Shown here: positions 33,124-42,045 of the stretch, in pieces
Position numbering within the stretch: the first letter of the stretch is position 1
Layout of the letters: each line of letters opens with the position of its first letter
Source of the DNA: Stakelama marina
GTDB lineage: Bacteria; Pseudomonadota; Alphaproteobacteria; Sphingomonadales; Sphingomonadaceae
DNA: 64,000 bases
Direction of reading: 5' to 3'
NCBI RefSeq assembly: GCF_018122655.1
Contig: NZ_JAGRQC010000001.1
Location: 930,001 to 994,000, forward strand
Position numbers and translations under genes: made by a program
The notes under the pieces: generated by a model
The model's database searches: none
Told to the model about the DNA's origin: nothing
What the model saw: the letters and a program-made list of their open reading frames with translations, nothing else

Positions 33124-34860
33124 ATGACCTTTCCTTCCCTGCCGTCCGTCCTCGGCGATGCACTTGCCGAGCGTGGCTATACCGACGCCACCAGCGTACA
33201 GAGCGCCGTTCTGGCCCCCGAAGCCCGCGACCGCGACCTGATCGTTTCGGCTCGAACCGGCTCGGGCAAGACCATCGCGTTCGGACTTTCGCTGGCCGAC
33301 GGGCTTCTCGATCGCTTCTCCGCCCCCGCGCAGGCGCCGCTCGCGCTGATTATCGCGCCGACCCGCGAACTCGCGTTGCAGGTCAGCCGCGAACTCGACT
33401 GGCTCTATGCAAAGGCCGGCGCGCGGATGGCGACCTGTGTCGGCGGGATGGATGCTTCGCGCGAACGGCGCGCACTTCGCGGCGGCGCGCACATCGTGGT
33501 CGGAACGCCGGGGCGGCTTCGCGACCATCTCGAACGCGGAGCGCTCGACCTCTCCTCGACGGCCGCGGTCGTGCTCGATGAAGCCGACGAGATGCTCGAC
33601 ATGGGCTTTCGCGACGATCTCGAGGAAATTCTCGATGCCACGCCAGAGGGCCGGCGGACGCTGCTGTTCTCCGCCACGATGCCCAAGCCGATCGTCGCGC
33701 TCGCCAGGCGCTATCAGCGCGACGCCCTGCGCATCTCGACCGCGGGCGATGATCGCGGGCACGGCGATATCGACTTTCAGGCGGTCACCGTTTCTCCGGC
33801 CGAGATCGACGCCGCCGCGATCAATCTGCTGCGCTTTCACGAAGCCGAAACCGCGATCCTGTTCTGCGCCACGCGCGACAATGTCCGCCGCCTTCACGCC
33901 ACGTTGCAGGAACGCGGTTTTGCCGCCGTCGCGCTGTCGGGCGAGCATTCGCAGTCGGAGCGCAACCAGGCGCTTCAGGCGCTGCGCGATCGCCGTGCAC
34001 GCGTCTGCGTCGCGACCGATGTGGCGGCGCGCGGGATCGACCTGCCCAGCCTCAGCCTCGTCATCCATGTCGAAATTCCGCGCGATGCCGAAACCTTGCA
34101 GCATCGCTCGGGCCGCACCGGCCGCGCCGGCAAAAAGGGTACGGCGGTACTGATCGTCCCCTATCCCCGCCGCAAGCGGGTCGAATCGATGCTGCGCGGC
34201 GCGCGGATCAAGGCCGACTGGATCGATGCCCCGACACCCGAAGCGATCCGCGCACAGGATCGCGAGCGCCTGCTTGCCGACCTGCTCCGCCCCGTCGAAT
34301 TCGACGAGGAAGACCGCGCCCTTGCCGAACGCCTGCTCGCAGAGCGGACCCCGGCCGATATCGCGGCGGCGCTCGTTCGCGCGCACCGCGCAGCGATGCC
34401 GCAGCCCGAAGAATTGATCGAAAACACGCCAGAGGCCCGCCGCGCGGCGCAGAAGGAACGGCACCGGCCGGGATTCGAGGACGTCGTCTGGTTCCGCCTC
34501 GATATCGGGCGCAGGCAGAATGCCGATCCGCGCTGGTTGCTCCCGCTGCTATGCCGGCGCGGCCATATCACCCGCAACGAGGTCGGCGCGATCCGCATCG
34601 GCGCCAACGAGACCCATTTTCAGGTTCCCAGCGCGATCGCCGACAAGTTCAACGCCGCGCTCGCCCGCACGGCGAAGGATGAAAGCGGTGAGGACAGCGT
34701 TCATATCGAACCGTCCGATGGCCCGCGCGAGGCTGCACGCCGCCATCATTCGGGCAAACCGACGAAATTCCGCGCCGACAGACACAAGCCGCGCTCGCCC
34801 GGTCCGCGCGGGCGGTTCGACGCGAAAGCGAAGCGCAAGCCGCGCAAGGGCGGAAGCTGA
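33124..34860 (+). CDS. DEAD-box RNA helicase, DbpA type
   Basis: ATP-dependent RNA helicase, 578 residues. Core motifs appear in order: Q motif (GYTDATSVQSAVL), motif I (ARTGSGKT), Ia (PTRELALQ), Ib (TPGRL), II (LDEADEMLD), III (SATMP), V (VATDVAARGIDLP) and VI (HRSGRTGRAGKKG). The C-terminal part has a DbpA-like RNA-binding domain (FRLDIGRRQNADPRWLLPLL, HITRNEVGAIRIGANETHFQ), suggesting action on 23S rRNA during ribosome assembly, followed by a Lys/Arg-rich tail (KAKRKPRKGGS). The ATG at 33124 gives the usual N terminus; an upstream in-frame start at 33097 adds nine residues without a ribosome site. Confidence 0.94.
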   Translation: MTFPSLPSVLGDALAERGYTDATSVQSAVLAPEARDRDLIVSARTGSGKTIAFGLSLADGLLDRFSAPAQAPLALIIAPTRELALQVSRELDWLYAKAGARMATCVGGMDASRERRALRGGAHIVVGTPGRLRDHLERGALDLSSTAAVVLDEADEMLDMGFRDDLEEILDATPEGRRTLLFSATMPKPIVALARRYQRDALRISTAGDDRGHGDIDFQAVTVSPAEIDAAAINLLRFHEAETAILFCATRDNVRRLHATLQERGFAAVALSGEHSQSERNQALQALRDRRARVCVATDVAARGIDLPSLSLVIHVEIPRDAETLQHRSGRTGRAGKKGTAVLIVPYPRRKRVESMLRGARIKADWIDAPTPEAIRAQDRERLLADLLRPVEFDEEDRALAERLLAERTPADIAAALVRAHRAAMPQPEELIENTPEARRAAQKERHRPGFEDVVWFRLDIGRRQNADPRWLLPLLCRRGHITRNEVGAIRIGANETHFQVPSAIADKFNAALARTAKDESGEDSVHIEPSDGPREAARRHHSGKPTKFRADRHKPRSPGPRGRFDAKAKRKPRKGGS

Positions 34861-34908
34861 TCCCGGCTTAGCCGGTCGCCATCGGCAGGCGCGTGCGAGG
34901 TCGCCGCG

Positions 34909-36066
34909 TCAGGCCGCGTGCTGCATCCCGCGCCGGACCGTCGCTTCATCAGGCGCGATACAGACGCGGTTGCGACCGGTGCGCTTCGCGGCATAGAGTG
35001 CCTTGTCCGCCTGCCGCATCGCGCTGCGCACGCTCGCGCCGGTATCGAATGCGGCGACCCCGAAACTTGCACTCAGCGTACCGGCCTCGCCGACGGCCGG
35101 GTGTTGGAATTGCTGAAAGCGACAGCGGATTGCGTCTGCCGTCTCGCCCGCCTCCTGCGAGCTGGCGCCGAACAGCAACAGGGCAAATTCCTCTCCGCCG
35201 ACGCGGCCGACATGCCCGGCATGTCCCTTCAGGATAGCGGCGAAGGACTGGATGACCTCGTCTCCGACATGGTGGCCGAACCGGTCGTTGATCGTCTTGA
35301 ACCGATCGATGTCGCACATGACCACGGCCCCCGCGGTCGCTGCCGGACGGTCGAGCATGCCGCCGAGCATCCGGCGATTGAGCAGGCCGGTCAGGTCATC
35401 GCGTTCCGAACGGTAGCGATAGCTCGCCATTTCATTGGCCACGATCCGCGCGATGATGAACAGCGCGAGCCCCGTCGTCAGCACGCCGAGCGAATTTACG
35501 AAGACACGCTCGAACGTCTCTGCCGACATGATCGGAAACGGTGTCGGCTGGCCGAGCAACAGCGGAAACATCGGAATGCGGATCGCAATCCCCGTCATCG
35601 AACAGCAGCACAGCACCAGCAGACCGTTGCCCAGCACGCCGCGCCGCTTTTGTCGCGCAAGCGCCAGGACGGCATCGAGGAACATGACGACACCGGCAAG
35701 CTGGAACGGAAGACATTGGACGAAAGGAACGGCGTCGACCGCAAGCAGCACCAGCGACAGTCCGGTCAGCACGGCGGCGATGGCGACCAGGCGGCGGCTC
35801 GTCACACCGGCGCCCATGCTCAGCCGGATCGCCTGTGACGCGCACAGATATGCCGCGGGCACCAGAAGGCTGATCGCCGCGACACCCAGCGTTGAGTGCG
35901 AAGCATAGCGCAACACCAGCGTTTCGGTACTGACGCAGACCATCGTCGCCGCCAGCCAGGCGAGCGCCGACCCTTTGCGAAGCGCCATGTGGATCAATCC
36001 GCTGACGATGGCCAAGGCGCTGAGCAGGCCGAAGACCACCAGATTCAGATCAACCGAAATTTCCAC
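34909..36066 (-). CDS. Membrane diguanylate cyclase (GGDEF)
   Basis: Makes cyclic di-GMP from two GTP. The 385-residue protein has about six to seven membrane segments in its N-terminal half (residues 5-195), a MASE-like sensor without recognised name, then a GGDEF domain at about 210-375. The domain has RDDLTGLLNRRMLG, VVMCDIDRFKTINDRFGHHV and the active-site GRVGGEEFALLLFG, all as in active enzymes. The RxxD inhibitory site normally just before GGEEF is not present (KGHAGHVG there), so product inhibition is probably absent. It points away from the LOV/kinase operon's upstream end but lies directly downstream in the same direction, with a 111-base gap. Confidence 0.93.
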   Translation of the reverse strand: MEISVDLNLVVFGLLSALAIVSGLIHMALRKGSALAWLAATMVCVSTETLVLRYASHSTLGVAAISLLVPAAYLCASQAIRLSMGAGVTSRRLVAIAAVLTGLSLVLLAVDAVPFVQCLPFQLAGVVMFLDAVLALARQKRRGVLGNGLLVLCCCSMTGIAIRIPMFPLLLGQPTPFPIMSAETFERVFVNSLGVLTTGLALFIIARIVANEMASYRYRSERDDLTGLLNRRMLGGMLDRPAATAGAVVMCDIDRFKTINDRFGHHVGDEVIQSFAAILKGHAGHVGRVGGEEFALLLFGASSQEAGETADAIRCRFQQFQHPAVGEAGTLSASFGVAAFDTGASVRSAMRQADKALYAAKRTGRNRVCIAPDEATVRRGMQHAA

Positions 36067-36177
36067 AAACGCTTCCCGTTACTTCCCCACGCAGGACCGC
36101 AGATACGCGACGAGGATAAACGCAATCTTACGAAGCAAAGACTGTGGCCGACGAAAGCCCGTGCTCGATCAACGCGG

Positions 36178-36549
36178 TCAGTTAGCGTCCGGCATGCATT
36201 CGCCGAAGGCCAGCTTCAGCTTAGACGTCAGGTCGGACGGCGTGCTCGGCTTGGAACAGAAATCGGCATCGGGAAAACGCTTGCGGATTTCCTTTTCGAT
36301 CGCGTGCCCGGAATGAAAGATCATCGGCACCGACAGCTCGGCGAGCTTTTCGGCAACCGGGAAAACCTCTCCGTCCAGAAGCTGTACGTCGAGGATCGCG
36401 CAAGCGGGAACCTGCCGCTTCAAGGCCTCGGTCGCGTCCGCGACCCGCGCATATGGACCGTCCACGGAAAGGCCCGCTGCGGTCACGATGTCCTCGAGAT
36501 CGAGCGCGATCAGCATCTCGTCTTCGACGAGGAGAACGGTCTTATCCAT
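36178..36549 (-). CDS. Single-domain response regulator
   Basis: Receiver-only protein of 123 residues: acidic pair (LLVEDEMLIALDLEDIV), phospho-acceptor Asp (ACAILDVQLLDGEVF), Ser at the switch position (MIFHSGH) and Lys (FCSKPSTPSDL). There is no output domain. It overlaps the end of the hybrid kinase gene by eight bases, so it is the likely phospho-acceptor of that HWE kinase. It is not of the FATGUY type: the corresponding stretch reads PMIFHSGH. I took the ATG at 36549 (MDKTVLLVED); an upstream Met adds eleven residues of overlapping sequence. Confidence 0.92.
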   Translation of the reverse strand: MDKTVLLVEDEMLIALDLEDIVTAAGLSVDGPYARVADATEALKRQVPACAILDVQLLDGEVFPVAEKLAELSVPMIFHSGHAIEKEIRKRFPDADFCSKPSTPSDLTSKLKLAFGECMPDAN

Positions 36550-39500
36550 GCGCGAACTTCTCGGCCGGGATGTGAAGCGCAAGACGAAGTTCGCAATCCA
36601 TCACCTTCCGCTCGACCTTCGCACCGAGCTGGCGCGCCGAGGTTTCGACCAGCAAGCTGCCGAACCCGCTGCGTGGCGGTTCGGGGATCGGCTCGGCATT
36701 CTTTTCGTTCCAGACCAGACGAATCTCACCGTCTTCAGCGGCCCAGCTGATATCCAGCCGACCGTCGCCGTTACGCAGCGAACCGTATTTGACGGCATTG
36801 GTCGCCCATTCGTGAAGCAGCAGCGCCATCGGCGACAGATGTTGTCGCTCGACCGCGACGTCCGGCCCGGAAATATCGATCTGCGCATGGTCGCGGTACG
36901 GCTCGAGCGTCGTCTCGATCAGCGTATCAAGTCCGATGGCGGGAACGTCGGCATCGGTCGAAGCCAGCGAATGTGCGCGACCCAGCCCCGCGATACGCTC
37001 GCGCATTTCGTTGGCGAATTCCCTCACATCGTCGTGCGACCGCGCGCCTGCGGAGATCATCCCGCCGATAATGGCAAAGAGGTTCTTCACCCGGTGGTTC
37101 ATCTCGCGCAGCATCAGCGCGCGCGTTTCGGCGAGCGTGTTTTCCGGCGTCACGTCGATCGACATTCCGACGATGCGGCGCGGATCGCTATCGGCGACCA
37201 GCCGGCCAAAGCCCTTTATGTAGCGCGTCTCGCCATACTGGGTCTGAACCCGGAACGAGGCTTCGAAGTCGCCTTCGCCGGCGACCGCCTTGCGCAGGGA
37301 CGCCTCGACGGCCGGACGATCCTCGTCGAATACCCGGTTCAGCTGCCACTGGATATCGTGCGGCGTGTCGGATGACAGGCCCAGTATCCGGCGCTCGGCG
37401 TCATCGAGCACGGTTTCGCCGGTATCGACATGATATTCCCATATCCCGATCCCGCCGGCATGGATTGCCATCGACAACCGTTCGCGCTCGCGCTCCAGCT
37501 TGCGCTCTAGCGACAGCGCATCGGTGATGTCGGTCAGCATCAGGATCGCGCCCTCGGTTTCCCCCTTCTGCGTCTGATAGGGCACGATCTTCAGCGAATA
37601 GGTCCTATCGCCATCGCGCAAATTGACGCGGTGGTGCACCGCCGGGCCGCCATTGGCGACCGAGCGCGCATCGGCGAGATAGCTGTCGGTATCGAGCCGG
37701 GTGGACACGTCGGCGAGCGGGCGCCCCCGGTCGCCCGGCTGGAATGGAAAGACCGGCTTGGCCGCTTCGGTATAGCTGCGGATGTTGAGGTTCGCGTCGA
37801 GCACGACCACCGCCAGTTCGGTCGAATCGAAGAAATTGCGGAGGTCGGAATTGGCAATGGTCAGCTGGTCGATCTTGTTCTTCAGCTCGTCATTGACCGT
37901 CGAAAGCTCCTCGTTGGTCGATTGAAGCTCCTCGTTCATCGACATCATTTCTTCGTTGGAGCTCTTCAGCTCCTCGTTCGCGGTCTCCAGTTCCTCGACG
38001 GTCGAACGCAGCCGATGCCGGGTTACCCGAAGCTCGTCTTCGAGCGCATCGGCATCCTGATCGGCATCGCGAATTTCATGCGCGTCGGGCTCGAAATCGG
38101 TTTCGAACGGCGCCGAATCGCGCAGCACGAGCAGGAATGTCCGGTCCGCCAGCGGATCGCAGATCGCATCGACCCGCTGCATTCCGAACTCGGACACGAC
38201 CTCGACATCGCGTGCGACCACGCGCTTTCCCGAACTTCGGCACTCGCGAAGCAGCCTTCCCAGCGCGTTTCGCAGCCCCGGCCGCGCCAGCGTTATCGCG
38301 CTCGATCCGCCGACGCGGGTAACGGGAAATTCGAAATAGCGCGCCAATCGGCCATAGGCCTCGATGATCGACCCTTCCTGGTCGAGCACCATGCTGGGCG
38401 GCGCGTATCGCTCGACCAGTCGGCGTGTCGCCACGTCCTCCTGCATGTTCCGGCGACCGGAATCGCCCGACCGCGAAGACTTCTCGCTGCGTTGCGAGAG
38501 GCCCGACGGAAGGTCGATCGGATATTTCGGAGCGCCGGGTGCGCGTTGGAAAATCCGCGATTGCTGATCGACAGGGGGAAACAGGCTTTCGAAACGGCCG
38601 ACGCTTTCCGACGGTCCCAGGAACAGAAATCCCTCGGGCCGGATGGCATAGTGCAGCAGCGGCAGCACCGATTGCTGAAGCTTGTCGCCGAAATAGATCA
38701 GCAGGTTCCGGCACGACACCAGATCGACGCGCGAAAATGGCGGGTCCTTGACCACCGAATGGTTGGAAAAGCGGACCATGTCGCGGATCGCGGTTGCAAT
38801 GGTGAAGCGATCGGTGTGCGGCGTCGTGTAACGCTCACGCAGCGCATATGGAATATCGCCCAATGCCGCCGACGGATAGGTCCCGCCGCGCGCGATATCG
38901 AGCATCCGTTCGTCGATGTCGGTGGCGAATACTTGCACGTTGATCGATTTTTCGCTCTGGCGCACTGCCTCGGCGAACAGCATTGCGATCGAATAGGCCT
39001 CTTCGCCGCTCGAACATCCCGGCACCCAGATCCGCAATTCGCGACCCTTGGGCGCGTCGTCGACTAGCTTTTCGATAACCTCCTTGCGCAACACCTCGAA
39101 CGCTTCGGCGTCGCGAAAGAAGCGCGTGACGTTGATCAGCAGATCGCGGAGCAGCGCGTGGCATTCCGCCTCGTCGGTCTTCACGCGGCTCAGATAGGCG
39201 CGACCCGTTTCGATGTTGAGCACGTTCATGCGCCGCTCGATCCGGCGGACCAGCGTCGAACGCTTGTAACCAGAAAAATCGTGCCCGGTCGCATCGCGCA
39301 GGACCTTGCAGAGCTCATCGACATGGTCGGCGACGACCTCTGCCTCTGCCTCATCCGCGCCGCCTTCGATGACACGCGCGAAGAACCCGCTGAGGCAATC
39401 GACGATCGCCGCGGGTTCCTTCACGAAATCGACCAGACCCGTCGCCACCGCCGAAAGCGGCATGCCGTCATAGCGCGCGGTATCGGGTTCCTGCACCACG

Positions 39501-39952
39501 CACACACCACCATGTTCCTTGATCGCGCGAAGCCCGGTCGTGCCGTCCGCCCCCGTACCCGACAGGATCACGCAGGCCGCATTCGCTTCCTGGTCCTGTG
39601 CAAGCGAGATGAAGAAATCGTCGATCGGGCGGCGCAACCCGCGCGGTTGTTCGAACTCGGTCAGTTGCAGGTGCCCGTCCTTCACCGCCAGCCCGTGACC
39701 GGGCGGAATGATATAGACGTTTTCAGCCTCAAGCTTCTCACCGCCCTCGCACTGCAGCACATCGAGCGCGGTGTGCCGGTCGAGAAGTTGCGCCAGCATG
39801 CTCTCGTGATTGGGATCGAGGTGCTGGACGACGACGAACGCCATGCCGCAGCGGCCCTGCACCGATGAGACCATTTCGCGAAGCGCCTCCAGGCCGCCCG
39901 CGGAGGCGCCGATTCCGACGATAGGAATGCTAGGTTCGCTATCGTCCATCAA
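36542..39952 (-). CDS. CheB-CheR-PAS-HWE histidine kinase hybrid
   Basis: A 1136-residue signalling fusion. Residues about 8-190 form a CheB methylesterase domain with the triad Ser (GIGASAGGLE), His (VVQHLDPNH) and Asp (LSGTGADGTTG). About 205-470 is a CheR methyltransferase with the SAM motif (WVPGCSSGEEAYSIAMLFAE split) and VSCRNLLIYF. A long coiled coil follows at about 640-720 (ATEELKSSN-type heptads), then PAS domains (about 720-950) and a C-terminal HWE kinase with the phospho-acceptor His (MNHRVKNLFAII), HEWATNAVKYGSL and the WxE motif (LVWNEKN). It overlaps the LOV gene upstream and the receiver gene downstream, so the three act as one unit. Real methylation targets are unknown, as no chemoreceptor gene is near. 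Confidence 0.93.
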   Translation of the reverse strand: MMDDSEPSIPIVGIGASAGGLEALREMVSSVQGRCGMAFVVVQHLDPNHESMLAQLLDRHTALDVLQCEGGEKLEAENVYIIPPGHGLAVKDGHLQLTEFEQPRGLRRPIDDFFISLAQDQEANAACVILSGTGADGTTGLRAIKEHGGVCVVQEPDTARYDGMPLSAVATGLVDFVKEPAAIVDCLSGFFARVIEGGADEAEAEVVADHVDELCKVLRDATGHDFSGYKRSTLVRRIERRMNVLNIETGRAYLSRVKTDEAECHALLRDLLINVTRFFRDAEAFEVLRKEVIEKLVDDAPKGRELRIWVPGCSSGEEAYSIAMLFAEAVRQSEKSINVQVFATDIDERMLDIARGGTYPSAALGDIPYALRERYTTPHTDRFTIATAIRDMVRFSNHSVVKDPPFSRVDLVSCRNLLIYFGDKLQQSVLPLLHYAIRPEGFLFLGPSESVGRFESLFPPVDQQSRIFQRAPGAPKYPIDLPSGLSQRSEKSSRSGDSGRRNMQEDVATRRLVERYAPPSMVLDQEGSIIEAYGRLARYFEFPVTRVGGSSAITLARPGLRNALGRLLRECRSSGKRVVARDVEVVSEFGMQRVDAICDPLADRTFLLVLRDSAPFETDFEPDAHEIRDADQDADALEDELRVTRHRLRSTVEELETANEELKSSNEEMMSMNEELQSTNEELSTVNDELKNKIDQLTIANSDLRNFFDSTELAVVVLDANLNIRSYTEAAKPVFPFQPGDRGRPLADVSTRLDTDSYLADARSVANGGPAVHHRVNLRDGDRTYSLKIVPYQTQKGETEGAILMLTDITDALSLERKLERERERLSMAIHAGGIGIWEYHVDTGETVLDDAERRILGLSSDTPHDIQWQLNRVFDEDRPAVEASLRKAVAGEGDFEASFRVQTQYGETRYIKGFGRLVADSDPRRIVGMSIDVTPENTLAETRALMLREMNHRVKNLFAIIGGMISAGARSHDDVREFANEMRERIAGLGRAHSLASTDADVPAIGLDTLIETTLEPYRDHAQIDISGPDVAVERQHLSPMALLLHEWATNAVKYGSLRNGDGRLDISWAAEDGEIRLVWNEKNAEPIPEPPRSGFGSLLVETSARQLGAKVERKVMDCELRLALHIPAEKFAHG

Positions 39953-40518
39953 ATGAGCGGCTCCCGAACCTCGCGGCCGCCATTCGGCCCGACCGATTCG
40001 AGCGTCAGTCGCGCCTGGGCGACCGTCGCTGCGGTATTGGCAATCATCGTTAGAGATCCTTGAAGAATCGCGCCGGTATCGTCGATGCCGGGCGACATCG
40101 TCTTGAGCGCATGGTCGAGCTTGGTGTCATACGCCTCCAGTTCCTCCGCATTGCTGCGGCTGACGTCGAACTGGGAGGCAAAAATGCAGGCGACTTCGCC
40201 GCCCATACGCAGTTTGGACATGTAAAGCAGGTTGACGAACGGCCGGCCGTCCTTGCGGAAATTCACCAGCGTGGTGCGCACATTCGGCTGGCGCTCGGAT
40301 CGCAGAAACTGCCTGATCCGGCTCCGCGCTTCCGCGTCATCGGCCTCGCCCTGCAGGAAGCGGCAGTTCCGGCTAACAACCTCGTCACGCGAATATCCGG
40401 TCAGCTCCTCAAACCGCGCATTCACCACCAGCAACGGATTGTCGTCGCCGACATCGGCGATCGACAGCGCCACGCTGCTCTGTTCGAAATAGGTCAACAG
40501 GGATGGAGGAAGCTGCAA
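39949..40518 (-). CDS. LOV-domain blue-light photoreceptor protein
   Basis: A 189-residue protein with one PAS/LOV domain. The diagnostic flavin-binding motif is SRNCRFLQG, with the adduct-forming Cys52, preceded by PLLVVNARFEELTGYSRDEV and followed by NFRKDGRPFVNLLYMSKLRM and FASQFDVSRS; the Asn and Gln positions expected for FMN binding are there. The C-terminal 60 residues form a helical tail (AEELEAYDTKLDHALKTMSP) that could transmit the light signal or dimerise. There is no output domain, so the light signal probably goes to the HWE kinase encoded by the overlapping next gene (ATGA). Blue-light control is known for LOV proteins; the specific partnership is inference. Confidence 0.9.
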   Translation of the reverse strand: MQLPPSLLTYFEQSSVALSIADVGDDNPLLVVNARFEELTGYSRDEVVSRNCRFLQGEADDAEARSRIRQFLRSERQPNVRTTLVNFRKDGRPFVNLLYMSKLRMGGEVACIFASQFDVSRSNAEELEAYDTKLDHALKTMSPGIDDTGAILQGSLTMIANTAATVAQARLTLESVGPNGGREVREPLI

Positions 40519-40819
40519 ACACCTTACTCATCAAACGCGTTGGGCTGGTCCAACGGCCGCACATTGGCGACGACAATCGACATAGGCAAGCCAACTCATC
40601 GACGCGAAACGCGCTGAGCGTCCAGAAACGACCCGCACATATCATTCGGTTGAGGAGAAAATGAAAATTGGGCCCCTCACCGTGCAAATCGATTCGTCGA
40701 CCGCACCGCAAGCAAGCCAAACTCTTTAACCGACAGATGGTTCCGCGTGACGTCGCGACGTCGCGTAAGAAGCGCGATCATCCCATATTGCTGGGAGCGG
40801 CTTGTGCGACTGTTCGGCG
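40519..40819. other. Intergenic region upstream of the LOV operon
   Basis: This 301-base gap between the fixJ-like stop and the LOV gene start (both minus strand) must contain the LOV operon promoter and the end of the fixJ-like transcript. I see no gene in it and no clear sigma consensus. It holds the 14-base palindrome listed separately. Confidence 0.5.
40749..40762. promoter_or_regulatory. Perfect 14-bp palindrome GACGTCGCGACGTC
   Basis: GACGTCGCGACGTC reads the same on both strands and lies 70 bases downstream of the fixJ-like gene's 3' end side and about 230 bases upstream of the LOV start. It could be an operator for a dimeric regulator. No known regulator consensus is matched, so only the symmetry is certain. 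Confidence 0.4.
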
Positions 40820-41671
40820 TTATTGCAGCCGCGCTGCAAATGCGACCCGCAGTACAGCAGACAGGCTGCGCGCCTCCAACTTTTCCATGATGTTGGCGCG
40901 GTACACCTCCACCGTGCGCGGACTGATCCCCAGGTCATAGGCGATCGACTTGTTCGGAAGGCCGTCGGTCAGTCCTTGAAGCACGTCCAGTTCGCGCGCC
41001 GTCAGCCGCCCCAGCAGCCGCTGCGCCTCGATCCGGTCGCGCTCGAGATCGACAAGAATATCCATCGCCGCGAACGCGCGGTCCACCGCTTCTTTCAGGG
41101 CAGCAAGCTCGAAGGGTTCTTCGAGAATCTCGACCAGGCCCGATTTCACGGCCTGCACTGCGCTCTGCACATCGCCCTGGCTCGTCAGCATTACGATCGG
41201 CGGCATCAGCCCCCATTCGATCAGTTGCTGTTGAACGGCGAGACCTTCATGGCCGGGCGCACGCCCGTCGAGCAAAAGACATCCCGGCGCCACGGATCGA
41301 ACGACGCGCAACATGGCCTCGGCGCTCCGCCAGCGTTGTACCTTGAAACCGCTCGCGGCCAGCTTGCCGACCGCGCGCGACATCAGCGCCGCGTCGTCGA
41401 TCACCACATGCACCAGCCTGCTCGCCTTGCGATCACGAACCCGGGGACGACCGCTCGGTCCGTCGATCTGTGGCTCGATCCCGGTTTGTGACGCTATATC
41501 CGTCGCGGCCACGACATGCGGCGGCGCAGGCACGAAAGGCCATCCCGGCCCGCCCCGCCTCGCTGCTGTATGCCGAGCCAGTTTCCATGTCGCTGGAAGC
41601 GCGGCCCTGAGAACCTCTTGATATGCTGGCGTGTCCTCGCCTCGCGACAGAAACGTCATGGCATCCCCCAA
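40820..41671 (-). CDS. FixJ-like response regulator, variant receiver
   Basis: Response regulator with a LuxR/FixJ-type DNA-binding domain, 283 residues. The receiver (about 86-205) keeps the phospho-acceptor Asp135 (CLLLDGRAPGHEGL) and the switch Thr (VMLTSQGD), but the usual Lys in the FLEKPF motif is Glu185 (ILEEPF), which often signals altered or phosphorylation-independent behaviour. The output domain closely follows FixJ (LTARELDVLQGLTDGLPNKS, SPRTVEVYRANIMEKLEARS). An N-terminal extension of about 80 residues is not part of normal FixJ (about 205 residues); it may be real or a too-early start. No FixL kinase gene is adjacent; a FixK-like gene is divergent. Confidence 0.88.
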   Translation of the reverse strand: MGDAMTFLSRGEDTPAYQEVLRAALPATWKLARHTAARRGGPGWPFVPAPPHVVAATDIASQTGIEPQIDGPSGRPRVRDRKASRLVHVVIDDAALMSRAVGKLAASGFKVQRWRSAEAMLRVVRSVAPGCLLLDGRAPGHEGLAVQQQLIEWGLMPPIVMLTSQGDVQSAVQAVKSGLVEILEEPFELAALKEAVDRAFAAMDILVDLERDRIEAQRLLGRLTARELDVLQGLTDGLPNKSIAYDLGISPRTVEVYRANIMEKLEARSLSAVLRVAFAARLQ

Positions 41672-42045
41672 TTCACAGTGGCTCGCAAAACATACTCTAC
41701 GGCCTACCCGGCCCGGCCCATTTGCGATCTGTCAAAATAGAGATTGCCTTATATTACCATTTTCTAATAATCTGAACTCAGAAGACGAAAGTGTTAGCGC
41801 AATCTATTCGTACAAGAGGATTGCAGCCCGCGATCATCGTTTCGGGCAAGAAATTATCCTGATCGAGTCAAATCCGTATCTTTACGGACTCAACCACCAG
41901 TATCGGCAGCGCTATACCCCACAACGCTTCGGCCAGACATGCCGGGGCGGGGACTCCTGGGTCGTGATTCCTACTGCGGCACTGCAATAGCAGGCCGTGC
42001 CTTGATGTACCGCGTACAAGGTCAGGTTGTTACGGGACAGGAATT
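41672..42045. other. AT-richer divergent promoter region
   Basis: This 374-base gap separates the fixJ-like (minus) and fixK-like (plus) genes and is visibly richer in A and T than the surroundings, notably around 41690-41880. It must contain both promoters. I looked for an FNR/FixK box (TTGAT-N4-ATCAA) and found only imperfect forms, so none is annotated. No gene is seen. Confidence 0.5.

Noticed and set aside
32829-33125. 98-codon minus-strand frame between the PepSY gene and the helicase gene.
   Set aside because: Arg, Ala, Pro-rich with no ribosome site and no recognisable pattern; likely chance.
41840-41880. FNR/FixK box candidate (CTGATCGAGTCAA) in the gap between fixJ-like and fixK-like genes.
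   Set aside because: Spacing is three rather than four bases and the arms are incomplete.
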